43,606 bases of DNA from Rhodanobacter sp. PCA2 (GTDB taxonomy: Bacteria; Pseudomonadota; Gammaproteobacteria; Xanthomonadales; Rhodanobacteraceae): assembly GCF_013620825.1 (NCBI RefSeq), contig NZ_NJIC01000052.1:1-43606 (forward strand), in the 5' to 3' direction. The notes beneath the pieces were generated by a model. The model did not search any database. It had not been told where the DNA came from and saw only the letters and a list, made by a program, of their open reading frames with translations. The translations under genes and the position numbers were made by a program. This document shows positions 1-8,998 of the stretch, piece by piece (the stretch's first letter is position 1; every line of letters begins with the position of its first letter).

Positions 1-785
1 CTCCCCCGCCGCCGCCCGTACCCGACGCGCCGCGTCCGCCGGTGCCGCCACCGCCGCCGCCCACCGGCTTCAACGCCCATCACGTGAACATCAGCACGCA
101 CGGCGACAATGGTTACGGCTTCGCCCTGCTGGATCGCGACTCCGTCACCGTCAACGGCACCGACGGCGATCTCGCTACGGTGCGACGCCTGCGCAAGCAG
201 GGTGAACCGCTGCTCTGGTTCCGCCGCGGCGGCAAGTCCTACCTGATCCGCGACCCTGCCTACATCCAGCGCGCGAAGGCCGCCTATGCGCCGGTGGCCG
301 AGCTGGGCAAGCAGCAGGGCAAGCTGGGCGAACGGCAAGGTGCGCTGGGCGAACAACAGGGCCGATTGGGTGAGCAGCAGGGCGGCCTGGGCGGCCAGCA
401 GGGCGAATTCGGCGCACGCCAGGCCGAACTCGCCACGCGGCAAGCCAGCCTGAGCCTGCGCCTGGCGCAACTGGACAACCGGGTCGGCGCCGCCGCGAGC
501 GACCCGGGCACGTCCGAGGCGCGCAAGACGCTGCAAGCCGAAATCGCCAAGCTGGGCGCGGAGCAGCAGGCCATGCATCAGCAGCAATCCGCGCTGGGCG
601 AACAGCAGCAAGGCCTGGGTTCGCAGCAGCGGGACCTGGGTCGGCAGCAGCAGGCGCTGGGCAAGCAGCAGCAGGCGCTCGGCGAACGGCAGCGTGCGGC
701 CACGGCGCAGGCCGAACAGCAGATGGGCAAGCTGCTGGACGAGGCCCTGGCCCAGGGTATCGCCAAGCCGTTGGGCACGGACTGA
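1..785 (+). CDS. C-terminal part of a protein with proline-rich linker and leucine heptads (M56/BlaR1-like tail, 5' truncated)
   Basis: The reading frame is open from the window edge, so the N-terminus lies outside. The visible part starts with a very proline-rich linker (about 20 residues). A globular stretch of about 75 residues follows (LLWFRRGGKSYLIRDPAY), then two runs of exact heptads of the type LGEQQGx. Leucine or a similar residue recurs every seven residues nine times at about 300-473, and seven times at about 552-695. A short unrelated spacer shifts the phase between the runs. From memory, M56/BlaR1-type metallopeptidases of Xanthomonadales carry such a periplasmic tail, but the catalytic HExxH domain is not in the window. 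The heptads predict amphipathic helices or a coiled coil despite the high Gly/Gln content. A strong hairpin terminator follows at 964-993. Coding status is near certain; the family is inferred. Confidence 0.6.
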   Translation, partial: PPPPPVPDAPRPPVPPPPPPTGFNAHHVNISTHGDNGYGFALLDRDSVTVNGTDGDLATVRRLRKQGEPLLWFRRGGKSYLIRDPAYIQRAKAAYAPVAELGKQQGKLGERQGALGEQQGRLGEQQGGLGGQQGEFGARQAELATRQASLSLRLAQLDNRVGAAASDPGTSEARKTLQAEIAKLGAEQQAMHQQQSALGEQQQGLGSQQRDLGRQQQALGKQQQALGERQRAATAQAEQQMGKLLDEALAQGIAKPLGTD

Positions 786-963
786 CCGAACGCGTTCCGC
801 AGCCCAGGGAAAGGTCTGATCCATCGACTACCTGCCCTTCGTTCCTGCGGCTTTCAACGACCAGGGACCGATCAGGCAGCAGGCGCTTCACGACAGCGAA
901 GCCGGGACGACGAGCAAAACCAGACCATCCCTGGCACTACCCACGAGCCAGTACCACCCACAA

Positions 964-993
964 GAAAGCCGGCGGATCGCTCCGCCGGCTTTC
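964..993. terminator. Bidirectional terminator hairpin between convergent genes
   Basis: A perfect 13-bp inverted repeat (GAAAGCCGGCGGA, 4-nt loop TCGC, complementary arm ending GGCTTTC) lies between the heptad-protein gene (+) and the S9 peptidase gene (-). The A-rich and T-rich ends of the arms fit an intrinsic terminator on either strand. The rest of 786-1054 shows no convincing gene. Confidence 0.75.
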
Positions 994-1054
994 CTGCATC
1001 CGGGCTTGCCGTTGCGCCCCGGCCCGACCGGGCAGGGCCGGGCGGCTCAGTCCG

Positions 1055-3400
1055 TCATTGCCACGGCCACTTCTTCAGCTCGTACTCCTTCGGCGGCGTG
1101 TCGCCGGCGAGGTATTGCACGAAGTAGTCCCAGCGCCGGCGCGTGGCGTACGGCGTGGCCGCCGCGTAACCGTGGTGGACGTTCGGGATGATCAGCATGT
1201 CGAAGTCCTTGTTCGCCTTGATCAGCGCCTCGGCCACCAGGTAGGTCTCGCCGACCGGCACGTTGTCGTCCATCGTGCCGTGCACCAGCATCAGGCGGCC
1301 TTTCAGGTGCTTCGCCATGTCCTGGTTGGCCTGGTTGTCGTAGTTGGTGCTGCCGTCCTTGTTCGTCACCAGCAGGCCCTGGTACTTCTCGCCCCAGTCA
1401 TTCTCGTAGTTGCGGTTGTCGTGGTTGCCGCTCTCGGCCCAGCCGACCTTGAAGAAGTCCGGGTAGCGGAACATCGCGTCGGCGGTGGTGTTGCCGCCGC
1501 CGGAATGACCCCAGATGCCGACGCGGTCGAGGTCGATCCACGGGTAGCGCTGCGCCAGCTCCTTGATGCCGGCGACCTGGTCGGGCAGCGTGTTGTCGCC
1601 CATGTCGCCGTACCAGGTGTGGTGGAAGCTGGCGCTGCGCCACGGCGTGCCCATGCCGTCCAGCGCGACCACGATGAAGCCGAGTTCGGCCAGCGCCTGG
1701 TTGTCGCCCTGCGCCGGCATGAAGCTGCGCGAGCGCACCGAGCCGGTCTGCGGACCGGGGTAGACGTAGTCGATGATCGGGTACTTCCTGTTCGGGTCGA
1801 AGTGGCTGGGCTTGAACATCTGGCCGTAGAGCACGGTCTTGCCGTCGCGCGCCTTCACGGTGAACGGGATCGGCGCCACCCAGCCGGCGGCCTTGAGCCG
1901 CGAGATGTCGGCCTTGGCGATGGTGGCGATGACGTGGCCGTCGTCGCTGGAACGCAGCACGGCGACCGGCGGCGTGTCGACCGTGGACCAGCTGTCCACG
2001 AAGGTCTTGCCGTCGGGCGACATGGTGATGGTGTGGTCGGCGTCCTCCGGCGTGAGCAGCACGGGCTTGCCGCCGTCCAGGCCGACCTTCCACAACTGCT
2101 TGAAGTACGGATCCACGCCAGCCACGCGGCCGGTGCCGACGAACCACAGCTCGCGCGCCTTGCGGTCGAGGTGCAGCACGTCGATGACGTTGCCGTCGCC
2201 GGTGGTGATGGGATGCAGCTCCTTGCCGGTGCGGGTGTCGTACAGGTAGAGGTTCTGCCAGTCGTTGCGTTCGGACGGCCAGATGGCTTCGTGCGACTCC
2301 GGCAGGTAGCGCCAGTTCGCGTGGTTCATGCCGCTTTCGTAATAGGTTTGCACCTTCTCGTCGAACGCGGTGCGCACGGCGCCGGTGGCGGCGTCGGCGA
2401 TGCGGTACCAGACCTGCTTGCGGTCGCGCGAGCTGTTGACCATCGCGAGCGTCCTGCCGTCGGGCGCCCACTGCAAGTCGTCCCAACGACCGTCGCTGCT
2501 GCAGCTGATGTCGTCGCACAGGCTGGACAGGCGCTGCTGCGGCGGCAGCTGCAGGCGCACCGTCTTGCGCGAGGCCACGTCGATCACCACCGGCTCGATC
2601 ATGAACACCTTGTCGTCGCCGGGCAGCGGGTACTTCCACGCGTCCAGCTCGGGATGGCCGACCCTGGTGCGCACGGTGTACATCTCGCCCACGCCGCGCT
2701 GGTCCTGCTGGTAGGTGGCGACCTTCGTCGAGTCGGGCGACCAGTTGAGCACGGCGCGGCCGGTATGGATCCAGCCGGCGTTGTCGGTGGCGTAGCCGAA
2801 ATCCTTCACGCCGTCGGTGGTGAGCCGGGTCTCCTTGCCGGTGGCGACGTCGCGCACCCACAGGTTCCAGTCGCGGATGAAGGCTTCCTTCGTCTTGTCC
2901 GGCGAGAGGATGCCGGGCTCGCTGCCGGTCTTCGCCACCGCCTTGGCCTTGCATTCGCCGGCGCCCTCGAGGTCGCACAGGTAATGCTTGCCCGACAGCT
3001 CGATGTCGTAGCGGCCATCCTTCCCCACGCTGAAATCGAAACCGCGCGCGGGCACCTTGTCCGCCGCCACGGGCTTGCCGGTGGCCCTGGACAGCGCGGC
3101 GGCCAGCTTGCCCTGCTCGAACGCGGGCGCGGCCTTGCCGGTGGCGGTGTCCATGATCATCACGTGGTCGCCGCTGGCATCGTGGTCGCGATACCAGAAA
3201 CGCGTGTCGTCCAGCCATTTCACCCGCTGCACGTCGTGGTCGACCAGCGGCGCCGTGTTGTAGGACATGAAGCGTTCCGCCTGCGCGTAGTCCTGCGCGG
3301 TCAGCGTGCGGCCCTGCGCCATCGCATCGGTGGCGCACACCAGCAACCCGGCGGCCAACGCGCCGCACAGGCGCGTCTTGTCTGTCATCGAACTCATCAT
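1055..3400 (-). CDS. S9 family dipeptidyl-peptidase IV-like secreted peptidase
   Basis: This encodes a serine peptidase of 781 residues related to DPP IV, which removes X-Pro/X-Ala dipeptides from peptides. The start at 3400 is chosen because an AAGGGG ribosome-binding site lies a few bases upstream and a signal peptide ending AMA|QG begins there; ATG at 3397 is also possible, and the longer open frame has no signal peptide. The N-terminal two thirds looks like the DPPIV beta-propeller. The C-terminal alpha/beta-hydrolase domain has GHSGGG with nucleophile Ser633, Asp711 in the TMDDNV motif, and His743 in HHGY. These spacings match the DPP IV triad almost exactly. Export is probably to the periplasm. 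The gene is divergent from the thioesterase gene and ends at the shared terminator near 964-993. Exact substrate specificity is inferred. Confidence 0.92.
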   Translation of the reverse strand: MMSSMTDKTRLCGALAAGLLVCATDAMAQGRTLTAQDYAQAERFMSYNTAPLVDHDVQRVKWLDDTRFWYRDHDASGDHVMIMDTATGKAAPAFEQGKLAAALSRATGKPVAADKVPARGFDFSVGKDGRYDIELSGKHYLCDLEGAGECKAKAVAKTGSEPGILSPDKTKEAFIRDWNLWVRDVATGKETRLTTDGVKDFGYATDNAGWIHTGRAVLNWSPDSTKVATYQQDQRGVGEMYTVRTRVGHPELDAWKYPLPGDDKVFMIEPVVIDVASRKTVRLQLPPQQRLSSLCDDISCSSDGRWDDLQWAPDGRTLAMVNSSRDRKQVWYRIADAATGAVRTAFDEKVQTYYESGMNHANWRYLPESHEAIWPSERNDWQNLYLYDTRTGKELHPITTGDGNVIDVLHLDRKARELWFVGTGRVAGVDPYFKQLWKVGLDGGKPVLLTPEDADHTITMSPDGKTFVDSWSTVDTPPVAVLRSSDDGHVIATIAKADISRLKAAGWVAPIPFTVKARDGKTVLYGQMFKPSHFDPNRKYPIIDYVYPGPQTGSVRSRSFMPAQGDNQALAELGFIVVALDGMGTPWRSASFHHTWYGDMGDNTLPDQVAGIKELAQRYPWIDLDRVGIWGHSGGGNTTADAMFRYPDFFKVGWAESGNHDNRNYENDWGEKYQGLLVTNKDGSTNYDNQANQDMAKHLKGRLMLVHGTMDDNVPVGETYLVAEALIKANKDFDMLIIPNVHHGYAAATPYATRRRWDYFVQYLAGDTPPKEYELKKWPWQ

Positions 3401-3577
3401 GCAACCCCTTCGAGGGAACGAAACCGGCGCCCGCATTGCGGGTGCACCAGCGCCCGATGCTAGCGCCTTGCGGCGGCGGGCACCCCTGCCAAAGGTTGAG
3501 GCGGCGGCGCACCCGCATGGCCGGCCGCTGCGGCTTCTGGTGCAGAATGGCGCACTTTCTTTCGCCCGGACCCGTCG

Positions 3578-3967
3578 ATGCCGACCGCCCTGCCCGAAGC
3601 GCGCCTGCTGGAAATGGTTTTCCCCGACCACACCAACCACCTAGGCACACTGTTCGGTGGCCAGGCGCTGGCATGGATGGACAAGGCCGCCTTCATCGTG
3701 GCATCACGCCATGCCCGGCGCATCGTGGTCACGGCACGCTCGGAGGAAGTGAACTTCCGCGTGCCGGTGCGCAAGGGCCAGCTGGTGGAACTGGTGGCGC
3801 GCATCGTGGGCACCGGCCGCAGCTCCATGCAGGTCGAGGTGGAGATGACCGCCGAGGACCCGTTGAGCGGCGAGCGCCAGGTCTGCACCACCGGCCGCTT
3901 CGTGATGATCGCGCTGGATGCCGATGGCCGGCCCACGGCGATACCTCCGCTGCCGACGCCGGGCTGA
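3578..3967 (+). CDS. Acyl-CoA thioesterase (hotdog fold, YciA/BACH type)
   Basis: A single-domain 129-residue hotdog protein, the usual length for YciA-like acyl-CoA hydrolases that cleave acyl-CoA to free acid and CoA in the cytosol. The motif NHLGTLFGGQALAWMD carries the conserved Asn, Gly-Gly and catalytic Asp of the family. The following VTARSEEVNFRVPV and KGQLVELVARIVGTG segments form the standard core strands. It is transcribed divergently from the S9 peptidase gene across a 177-bp gap. A glutathione S-transferase gene follows on the same strand after 89 bp, so co-transcription is possible but not shown. Family assignment is firm; chain-length preference cannot be read from the sequence. 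Confidence 0.9.
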   Translation: MPTALPEARLLEMVFPDHTNHLGTLFGGQALAWMDKAAFIVASRHARRIVVTARSEEVNFRVPVRKGQLVELVARIVGTGRSSMQVEVEMTAEDPLSGERQVCTTGRFVMIALDADGRPTAIPPLPTPG

Positions 3968-4056
3968 ACCGCCGGCGGCGCGCCGGGCGGCGCGGTAACA
4001 AGCAGGCGCCGGCTCGTGTAGGATTTTCCAAGGCCGAGTGCATGGAGATCACCGCG

Positions 4057-4809
4057 ATGCCCACACCACGGAAAGTGATCGGCAGCTACCTGTCGCCCTA
4101 TGTGCGCAAGGTGCTGGCCTGCCTGGAACTCAAGGAACTGGACTACGAGATCGACCCGATCCCGCCGTTCACGGGCAACGAGGCGTTCGCGCGCCTGAGC
4201 CCGCTGCGGCGCGTGCCGGTGCTGATCGACGAAGGGCTGGTGCTGAACGACTCCTCGGTGATCTGCCAGTACCTGGAAGACCGCCATCCCACGCCCTCGC
4301 TGTACCCGCGCGACATCGCCGACCGCGCCCGCGCGCGCTGGCTGGAGGAGTACGCCGACACGCGCCTGGCCGACGGCCTGATCTGGCGTGTGTTCTACCA
4401 GCGCTCGATCCGCCGCCGCGTGTTCGGCGAGGCGCCCGACGAGGCGGTGGTGAAGCAGGCGGTGGAGGTGGAGATTCCCGCCGCGCTGGATTACCTGGAA
4501 AGCCAGCTGCCGGACGACGGCTTCATCTTCGGCGCGCTGTCGATCGCCGACATCAGCATCGCCAGCTATTTCCGCACCGCCGCGTTCGCGCGCTACGAGA
4601 TCGATGCCGCGCGCTGGCCGCGCAGCGCCGCGCTGGTGGCCCTGGTGCTAGCGCAGCCGGCGCTGCAGAAGCTCGCCCGCTACGAGGACTGCATGCTGCG
4701 CATGCCGCTGGCCGAGCAGCGCGCGACCCTGCTCAGCGCCGGCGCGCCGCTGAGCAGCGAGACCATGGGCACCTGCGCGCCGCGGCCGGTGTTCCCGCGC
4801 ACGTCGTGA
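4057..4809 (+). CDS. Glutathione S-transferase family protein
   Basis: A 250-residue GST-fold protein. The N-terminal thioredoxin-like domain begins KVIGSYLSPYVRKVLACLE, with SPYVRK in the glutathione-binding turn and a Ser/Tyr candidate for thiolate activation. A cis-Pro motif (RRVPVLID) and the DSSVICQYLED glutathione-contact segment follow. The C-terminal helical domain contains the SIADISIASYF element typical of GSTs. I chose ATG 4057 because GGAG sits 8 nt upstream; an in-frame ATG at 4042 would add five residues but has a weak ribosome-binding site. The gene ends 4 bp before the convergent LysR stop codon. Probable role: conjugation or reduction of electrophiles in the cytosol; substrate unknown. 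Confidence 0.88.
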   Translation: MPTPRKVIGSYLSPYVRKVLACLELKELDYEIDPIPPFTGNEAFARLSPLRRVPVLIDEGLVLNDSSVICQYLEDRHPTPSLYPRDIADRARARWLEEYADTRLADGLIWRVFYQRSIRRRVFGEAPDEAVVKQAVEVEIPAALDYLESQLPDDGFIFGALSIADISIASYFRTAAFARYEIDAARWPRSAALVALVLAQPALQKLARYEDCMLRMPLAEQRATLLSAGAPLSSETMGTCAPRPVFPRTS

Positions 4810-4813
4810 GCGC

Positions 4814-5716
4814 TCAGCTCCGCGTCCCCATCAGTTCCACCAGCCAGTCCACGAACACGCGCAGCCGCGCCGGCATCTGCCGTTGCGACGCGTACAGCAC
4901 GTGCACGGGCAGCGATGGCGGCCGCAGCTCGGGCAGGATCTCGCGCATGCTGCCCGCGGCCAGCGCGTCGGCGACGCGGTAGCGCGGGAGTTGCGCGATG
5001 CCCAGCCCGGCCTCGCAGCACGCGAGGTAGGCCTCCACGCCGCTGACCGTGACGCGTCCCGGCAGGCTCACCATTCGGCGACGCCGGTTCACCACGAACT
5101 CCAGCGCGGGTTCCGGCCGGCGCGTGGTGGGCGAGACCCAGTTCACCGCGAGGTGGCCTTGCTGCAGCTCGGCCAGCGACCGCGGCTTGCCGTGCCGGCG
5201 CAGGTAGGCGGCGCTCGCCACGGTGACCTGCGGCAGCGTGGCCACGCGCCGCCCCACCAGGCCCGAATCCGGCAGTTCGCCCACGCGCAGCACGCAGTCC
5301 ACGCCCTCGCGCAGCAGGTCCACCAGGCGGTCGCCGGTGCCGATCTCCAGCTCGATCTGCGGAAAGCGCGCGCAGAACTCCGCCAGCGCCGGGATCACCA
5401 GTTGCCGTGCCAGCGTGGCCGGCAGGTCGATGCGCAGGCGGCCCTGCGGCTTCAGCGCGGCGTCGCGGAAATCGGCTTCCACCTCGTCCAGGTCGGCGAG
5501 CAGGCGCACGCAATGCGCGTAATAGGCCTGGCCGTCGCGGGTCACGCGCTGGCTGCGCGTGGTCCGCTGCAGCAGTTGCGCGCCCAGCCGCGCCTCCAGT
5601 CGCTTGATGGCGTGGGTGACGGTGGCGCGCGGCAGGTCGAGGTCGTTGGCGGCGGCGGTGAAGCTGCCGAGCTCGACGATCCGCGCGTACAGCCGCATGG
5701 TGTCCAGCCGATCCAT
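4814..5716 (-). CDS. LysR family transcriptional regulator
   Basis: A typical 300-residue LysR regulator. The N-terminal winged helix-turn-helix starts [19 protein letters not shown] and includes the recognition region [17 protein letters not shown] and the wing [15 protein letters not shown]. The remainder is the periplasmic-binding-protein-like effector domain, with the usual 'GRLRIDLP' first strand and '[10 protein letters not shown]' hinge region. It is of the CrgA/DsdC-like group that often regulates a divergent oxidoreductase. Here the divergent gene is an aldo/keto reductase 106 bp away, and the shared upstream region holds a candidate operator (5722-5772). The likely target is therefore the reductase gene plus autoregulation; the inducer is not evident. 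Confidence 0.92.
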   Translation of the reverse strand: MDRLDTMRLYARIVELGSFTAAANDLDLPRATVTHAIKRLEARLGAQLLQRTTRSQRVTRDGQAYYAHCVRLLADLDEVEADFRDAALKPQGRLRIDLPATLARQLVIPALAEFCARFPQIELEIGTGDRLVDLLREGVDCVLRVGELPDSGLVGRRVATLPQVTVASAAYLRRHGKPRSLAELQQGHLAVNWVSPTTRRPEPALEFVVNRRRRMVSLPGRVTVSGVEAYLACCEAGLGIAQLPRYRVADALAAGSMREILPELRPPSLPVHVLYASQRQMPARLRVFVDWLVELMGTRS

Positions 5717-5721
5717 GGATT

Positions 5722-5772
5722 GTTGTCGTGAATGGAATGGTGATGGCGATTATTGGGTATTTATCCGACAAC
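5722..5772. promoter_or_regulatory. Candidate LysR operator in divergent LysR/aldo-keto reductase promoter region
   Basis: A 7-bp inverted repeat, GTTGTCG (5722-5728) and CGACAAC (5766-5772), brackets an AT-rich segment (ATTATTGGGTATTTAT, 5749-5764). This segment is unusually AT-rich for the window and lies between the LysR start codon and the reductase start codon. It would suit the two divergent promoters and LysR binding. No -35/-10 pair is clear enough to call. Confidence 0.4.
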
Positions 5773-5822
5773 GGCCAGGGCGCAGCATGGCGCCTCCTCC
5801 CCCCCCACGTGAGCGAATCCCC

Positions 5823-6815
<993 letters not shown>

Positions 6816-6861
6816 GGCGGGCGCCGGGAAACCCGTCGGGGCGCGGCTTGCGGGCCGCGCC

Positions 6862-6897
6862 TTGACACGCACGTTCAAATGCAACATCGTAAGTTAC
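6862..6897 (+). promoter_or_regulatory. Promoter and palindromic operator before the Rrf2 gene
   Basis: A perfect -35-like TTGACA (6862-6867) is followed by a perfect 9-bp palindrome GTAAGTTAC (6889-6897) ending one base before the ATG of the Rrf2 regulator. No Shine-Dalgarno sequence is seen before that ATG. The palindrome overlaps where the -10 element and transcript start would lie, as expected of an autoregulatory repressor site. A leaderless or very short-leader mRNA is possible. Confidence 0.5.
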
Positions 6898-7344
6898 ATG
6901 AAACGCGACAGCCGCCTCTCCTCCGTCCTGCACGCGCTGCTGCACATGGCCGAGCAGGACGGACCGGTCACTTCCGACACGCTCGCCGAATGCCTGGGCA
7001 CCAACCCCGTGGTCGTCCGGCGCACCATGGGCTACCTGCGCGAAGCCGGCATCGTCGCCTCCGACCGCGGCCATGCCGGCGGCTGGCGCATCAGCGCGGA
7101 CCTTGCCGACGTCACCCTGCGCCAGCTGCACGAAGCGCTGGGCGAACCGGCGATGTTCGCCATCGGCAACCGCAACGAGAACCCGGCGTGCCTGGTCGAG
7201 CAGGTAGTGAATGCCGCGCTCGAAGACACGTTCGCCGAAGCCGAGGCGCTGCTGCTGGAACGGTTCTCGGACATCACGCTCGCCGATCTGGCCGCCGACT
7301 TCGCGCGCCGGCACGCAGCGGCCCGACGCAGGAGGAAGCACTGA
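6898..7344 (+). CDS. Rrf2 family transcriptional regulator (no Fe-S cysteine triad)
   Basis: A 148-residue Rrf2-type winged-helix repressor. Residues 1-65 hold the helix-turn-helix: SDTLAECLGTNPVVVRRTMGYLREAGIV, then the GHAGGWRI wing. Only Cys32 and Cys98 are present. The three clustered cysteines of IscR/NsrR-type Fe-S regulators are absent, so sensing would have to be by thiol chemistry or ligand, as in YwnA/CymR-like members. It is the first gene of a compact unit: an FAD oxidoreductase starts 2 bp after the stop codon and a methyltransferase overlaps that gene by 4 bp. A palindromic candidate operator abuts its start codon. It probably represses its own operon in the absence of redox or electrophile stress (inference). 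Confidence 0.9.
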   Translation: MKRDSRLSSVLHALLHMAEQDGPVTSDTLAECLGTNPVVVRRTMGYLREAGIVASDRGHAGGWRISADLADVTLRQLHEALGEPAMFAIGNRNENPACLVEQVVNAALEDTFAEAEALLLERFSDITLADLAADFARRHAAARRRRKH

Positions 7345-7346
7345 GC

Positions 7347-8270
7347 ATGCAACACGACATCATCGTCATCGGCGGAAGCTACGCGGGCATGGCCGCGGCC
7401 CTGCAACTCGTGCGGGCGCGCAAGTCGGTGCTGGTGATCGACGAAGGCCGGCGGCGCAACCGCCACGCCAGCCATTCGCACGGGTTTCTCGGGCAGGACG
7501 GCGTCGATCCCGGCGAGATCGCCGCGACCGCCCGCCGCCAGCTCGAAGCCTATCCGACGCTGACCTGGCTCGACGGCCGCGCCGAGTCCGTCACCGGACA
7601 GGTGGACGATTTCACCGTCGTGGCGTCGGACGGAACGCACCATCGGGGCCGTCGCATCCTGTTCGCCATCGGCGTCTCCGACCAGTTGCCGGCCATCGCC
7701 GGGCTCGTCGAGCGCTGGGGCAAGTCGGTGTTCCATTGCCCGTACTGCCACGGTTACGAACTCGGCCAGGGACGCATCGGCGTCATCGCGAGCGGACCGA
7801 TTCCGGCAAGCCACCTGAAACTCCTCACCGACTGGGGCAGCGTGACCCTGCTCGTCAACGGCGCGATGGAACTGGACGACGAAGCCCGCGCCGCCATGCA
7901 GCAATACGGCATCGCGATCGAGACGGCATCCATCGAGCGGATCGAAGGTGGGGCCGACGTGCGCACCGCGGACGGAAGGCTGCTGCATTTCGCCGGGTTG
8001 TTCGCGGTGCCGCGCTGCGCGCCGTCCAGCCCGCTCGCCGAGGCTGCGGGCTGCGCGCTGGAAGAGACGCCCATGGGCGTGCAGCTGCACGTCGATGCCG
8101 AGAACAAGACCTCGGTGACCGGGATATTCGCGTGCGGCGACGCGGCGAGCGCGCCGCACTCGGTGTCGCTCGCCGTGGGCAACGGCGCCATGGCCGGCAT
8201 CCAGCTGCACCGCTCGCTGGTCTGGCCCGAGACGGTGGCGCCAGCGCATGAAGCAACCGCCCACCGATGA
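7347..8270 (+). CDS. NAD(P)/FAD-dependent oxidoreductase, thioredoxin-reductase-like with CPYC active site
   Basis: A 307-residue flavoprotein of the thioredoxin-reductase fold. The N-terminal FAD site is VIGGSYAGMAAALQ (Gly9-Gly10...Gly14). A redox-active pair Cys131/Cys134 lies in HCPYCHGYE, and the C-terminal FAD motif is GIFACGDAASAPHSV. The CxxCHGYE context differs from the CATC of classical TrxB. It resembles dithiol oxidoreductases such as fungal GliT and related bacterial proteins. The NAD(P)H-binding middle domain lacks a clean GxGxxG (IGVIASGPIPASH), which raises the possibility of an oxidase-type rather than NADPH-dependent reaction. A strong GGAGGA ribosome-binding site precedes the ATG. 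It lies between an Rrf2 regulator gene and a methyltransferase gene in one unit. Substrate unknown. Confidence 0.9.
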   Translation: MQHDIIVIGGSYAGMAAALQLVRARKSVLVIDEGRRRNRHASHSHGFLGQDGVDPGEIAATARRQLEAYPTLTWLDGRAESVTGQVDDFTVVASDGTHHRGRRILFAIGVSDQLPAIAGLVERWGKSVFHCPYCHGYELGQGRIGVIASGPIPASHLKLLTDWGSVTLLVNGAMELDDEARAAMQQYGIAIETASIERIEGGADVRTADGRLLHFAGLFAVPRCAPSSPLAEAAGCALEETPMGVQLHVDAENKTSVTGIFACGDAASAPHSVSLAVGNGAMAGIQLHRSLVWPETVAPAHEATAHR

Positions 8271-8941
8271 GCACGTTTTCCGACCCGTCGACCGTGGCGA
8301 GCTATGCCGAGCGGACCGCGAGGATCGTACCCGGCCTGCGCGACCTGCACCGGATGGCCGGCGTGCTGCTGGCCGAACGCGCGCCGGTCGACGCCCGCAT
8401 CCTGGTGCTGGGCGCGGGCGGCGGGCTGGAACTGAAAGCCTTCGCCGAGCTGCAGCCCGGTTGGCAGTTCGACGGCGTGGACCCGTCGGCCGACATGCTC
8501 GAACTGGCCCGCACCACCCTCGGTCCGCTCGCCTCGCGCGTGCGCTTGCATGAAGGCTATATCGACAATGCGCCGATGGGGCCGTTCGATGGCGCCACAT
8601 GCCTCCTGACGCTGCACTTCCTCGGCCGCGCCGAACGGCTCGACACGCTGGAAGCGATCCATCGGCGCCTCAAGCCCGGCGCACCGCTCGTCGTCGCGCA
8701 CCACAGCTTTCCCAACGAAGGCCCGGCGCAAGACCGATGGCTCGCGCGCAATGCGGCATTCGCGGTCGCGGCCGGCGTGCCCGCGGAGCAAGCCCGCAGC
8801 GGCGCGGCGGCGATCAAGGAGCGCCTGCCCGTGCTCACGCCGCAGCAGGAAGCCGACCTGCTCGGCGAAGTCGGATTCACGGACGTCGAACTGTTCTACG
8901 CCGGGTTCACGTTCAAGGGCTGGGTGGCCCGCAAGGCCTGA
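8267..8941 (+). CDS. Class I SAM-dependent methyltransferase
   Basis: A 224-residue Rossmann-fold methyltransferase. The SAM-binding motif I ILVLGAGGGLELKAF is at residues 45-59, the acidic motif II DGVDPSADML at 69-78 (Asp72), and a LKPGAPLVVAHH post-motif follows. Its ATG overlaps the stop codon of the FAD oxidoreductase gene (ATGA, 8267-8270), so translation is probably coupled. No substrate-specific domain is recognisable. Pairing with a GliT-like dithiol oxidoreductase makes S-methylation of a thiol an attractive but unproven idea. A hairpin terminator lies 25 bp downstream. Confidence 0.88.
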   Translation: MSTFSDPSTVASYAERTARIVPGLRDLHRMAGVLLAERAPVDARILVLGAGGGLELKAFAELQPGWQFDGVDPSADMLELARTTLGPLASRVRLHEGYIDNAPMGPFDGATCLLTLHFLGRAERLDTLEAIHRRLKPGAPLVVAHHSFPNEGPAQDRWLARNAAFAVAAGVPAEQARSGAAAIKERLPVLTPQQEADLLGEVGFTDVELFYAGFTFKGWVARKA

Positions 8942-8965
8942 CGAGCTTCCTGTCGACGGCGCGCA

Positions 8966-8992
8966 GCGCCCTCTCCGCACGGGAGAGGGCGC
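8966..8992. terminator. Hairpin of CCCTCTCC/GGAGAGGG type between convergent genes
   Basis: A perfect 11-bp stem (GCGCCCTCTCC with GGAGAGGGCGC, 5-nt loop) lies between the methyltransferase gene (+) and the M1 peptidase gene (-). It likely terminates both. The CCCTCTCC core recurs in the palindromes at 24970-24992 and, in degenerate form, 34587-34610, so this may also be a REP-like unit. Confidence 0.6.
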
Positions 8993-8998
8993 GAAACT

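Noticed and set aside
1058..3463. Long plus-strand open frame (801 codons) opposite the S9 peptidase gene
   Set aside because: It is a shadow of the minus-strand gene in high-GC DNA: Val/Arg/His/Gly-rich composition, no domain, no ribosome-binding site.
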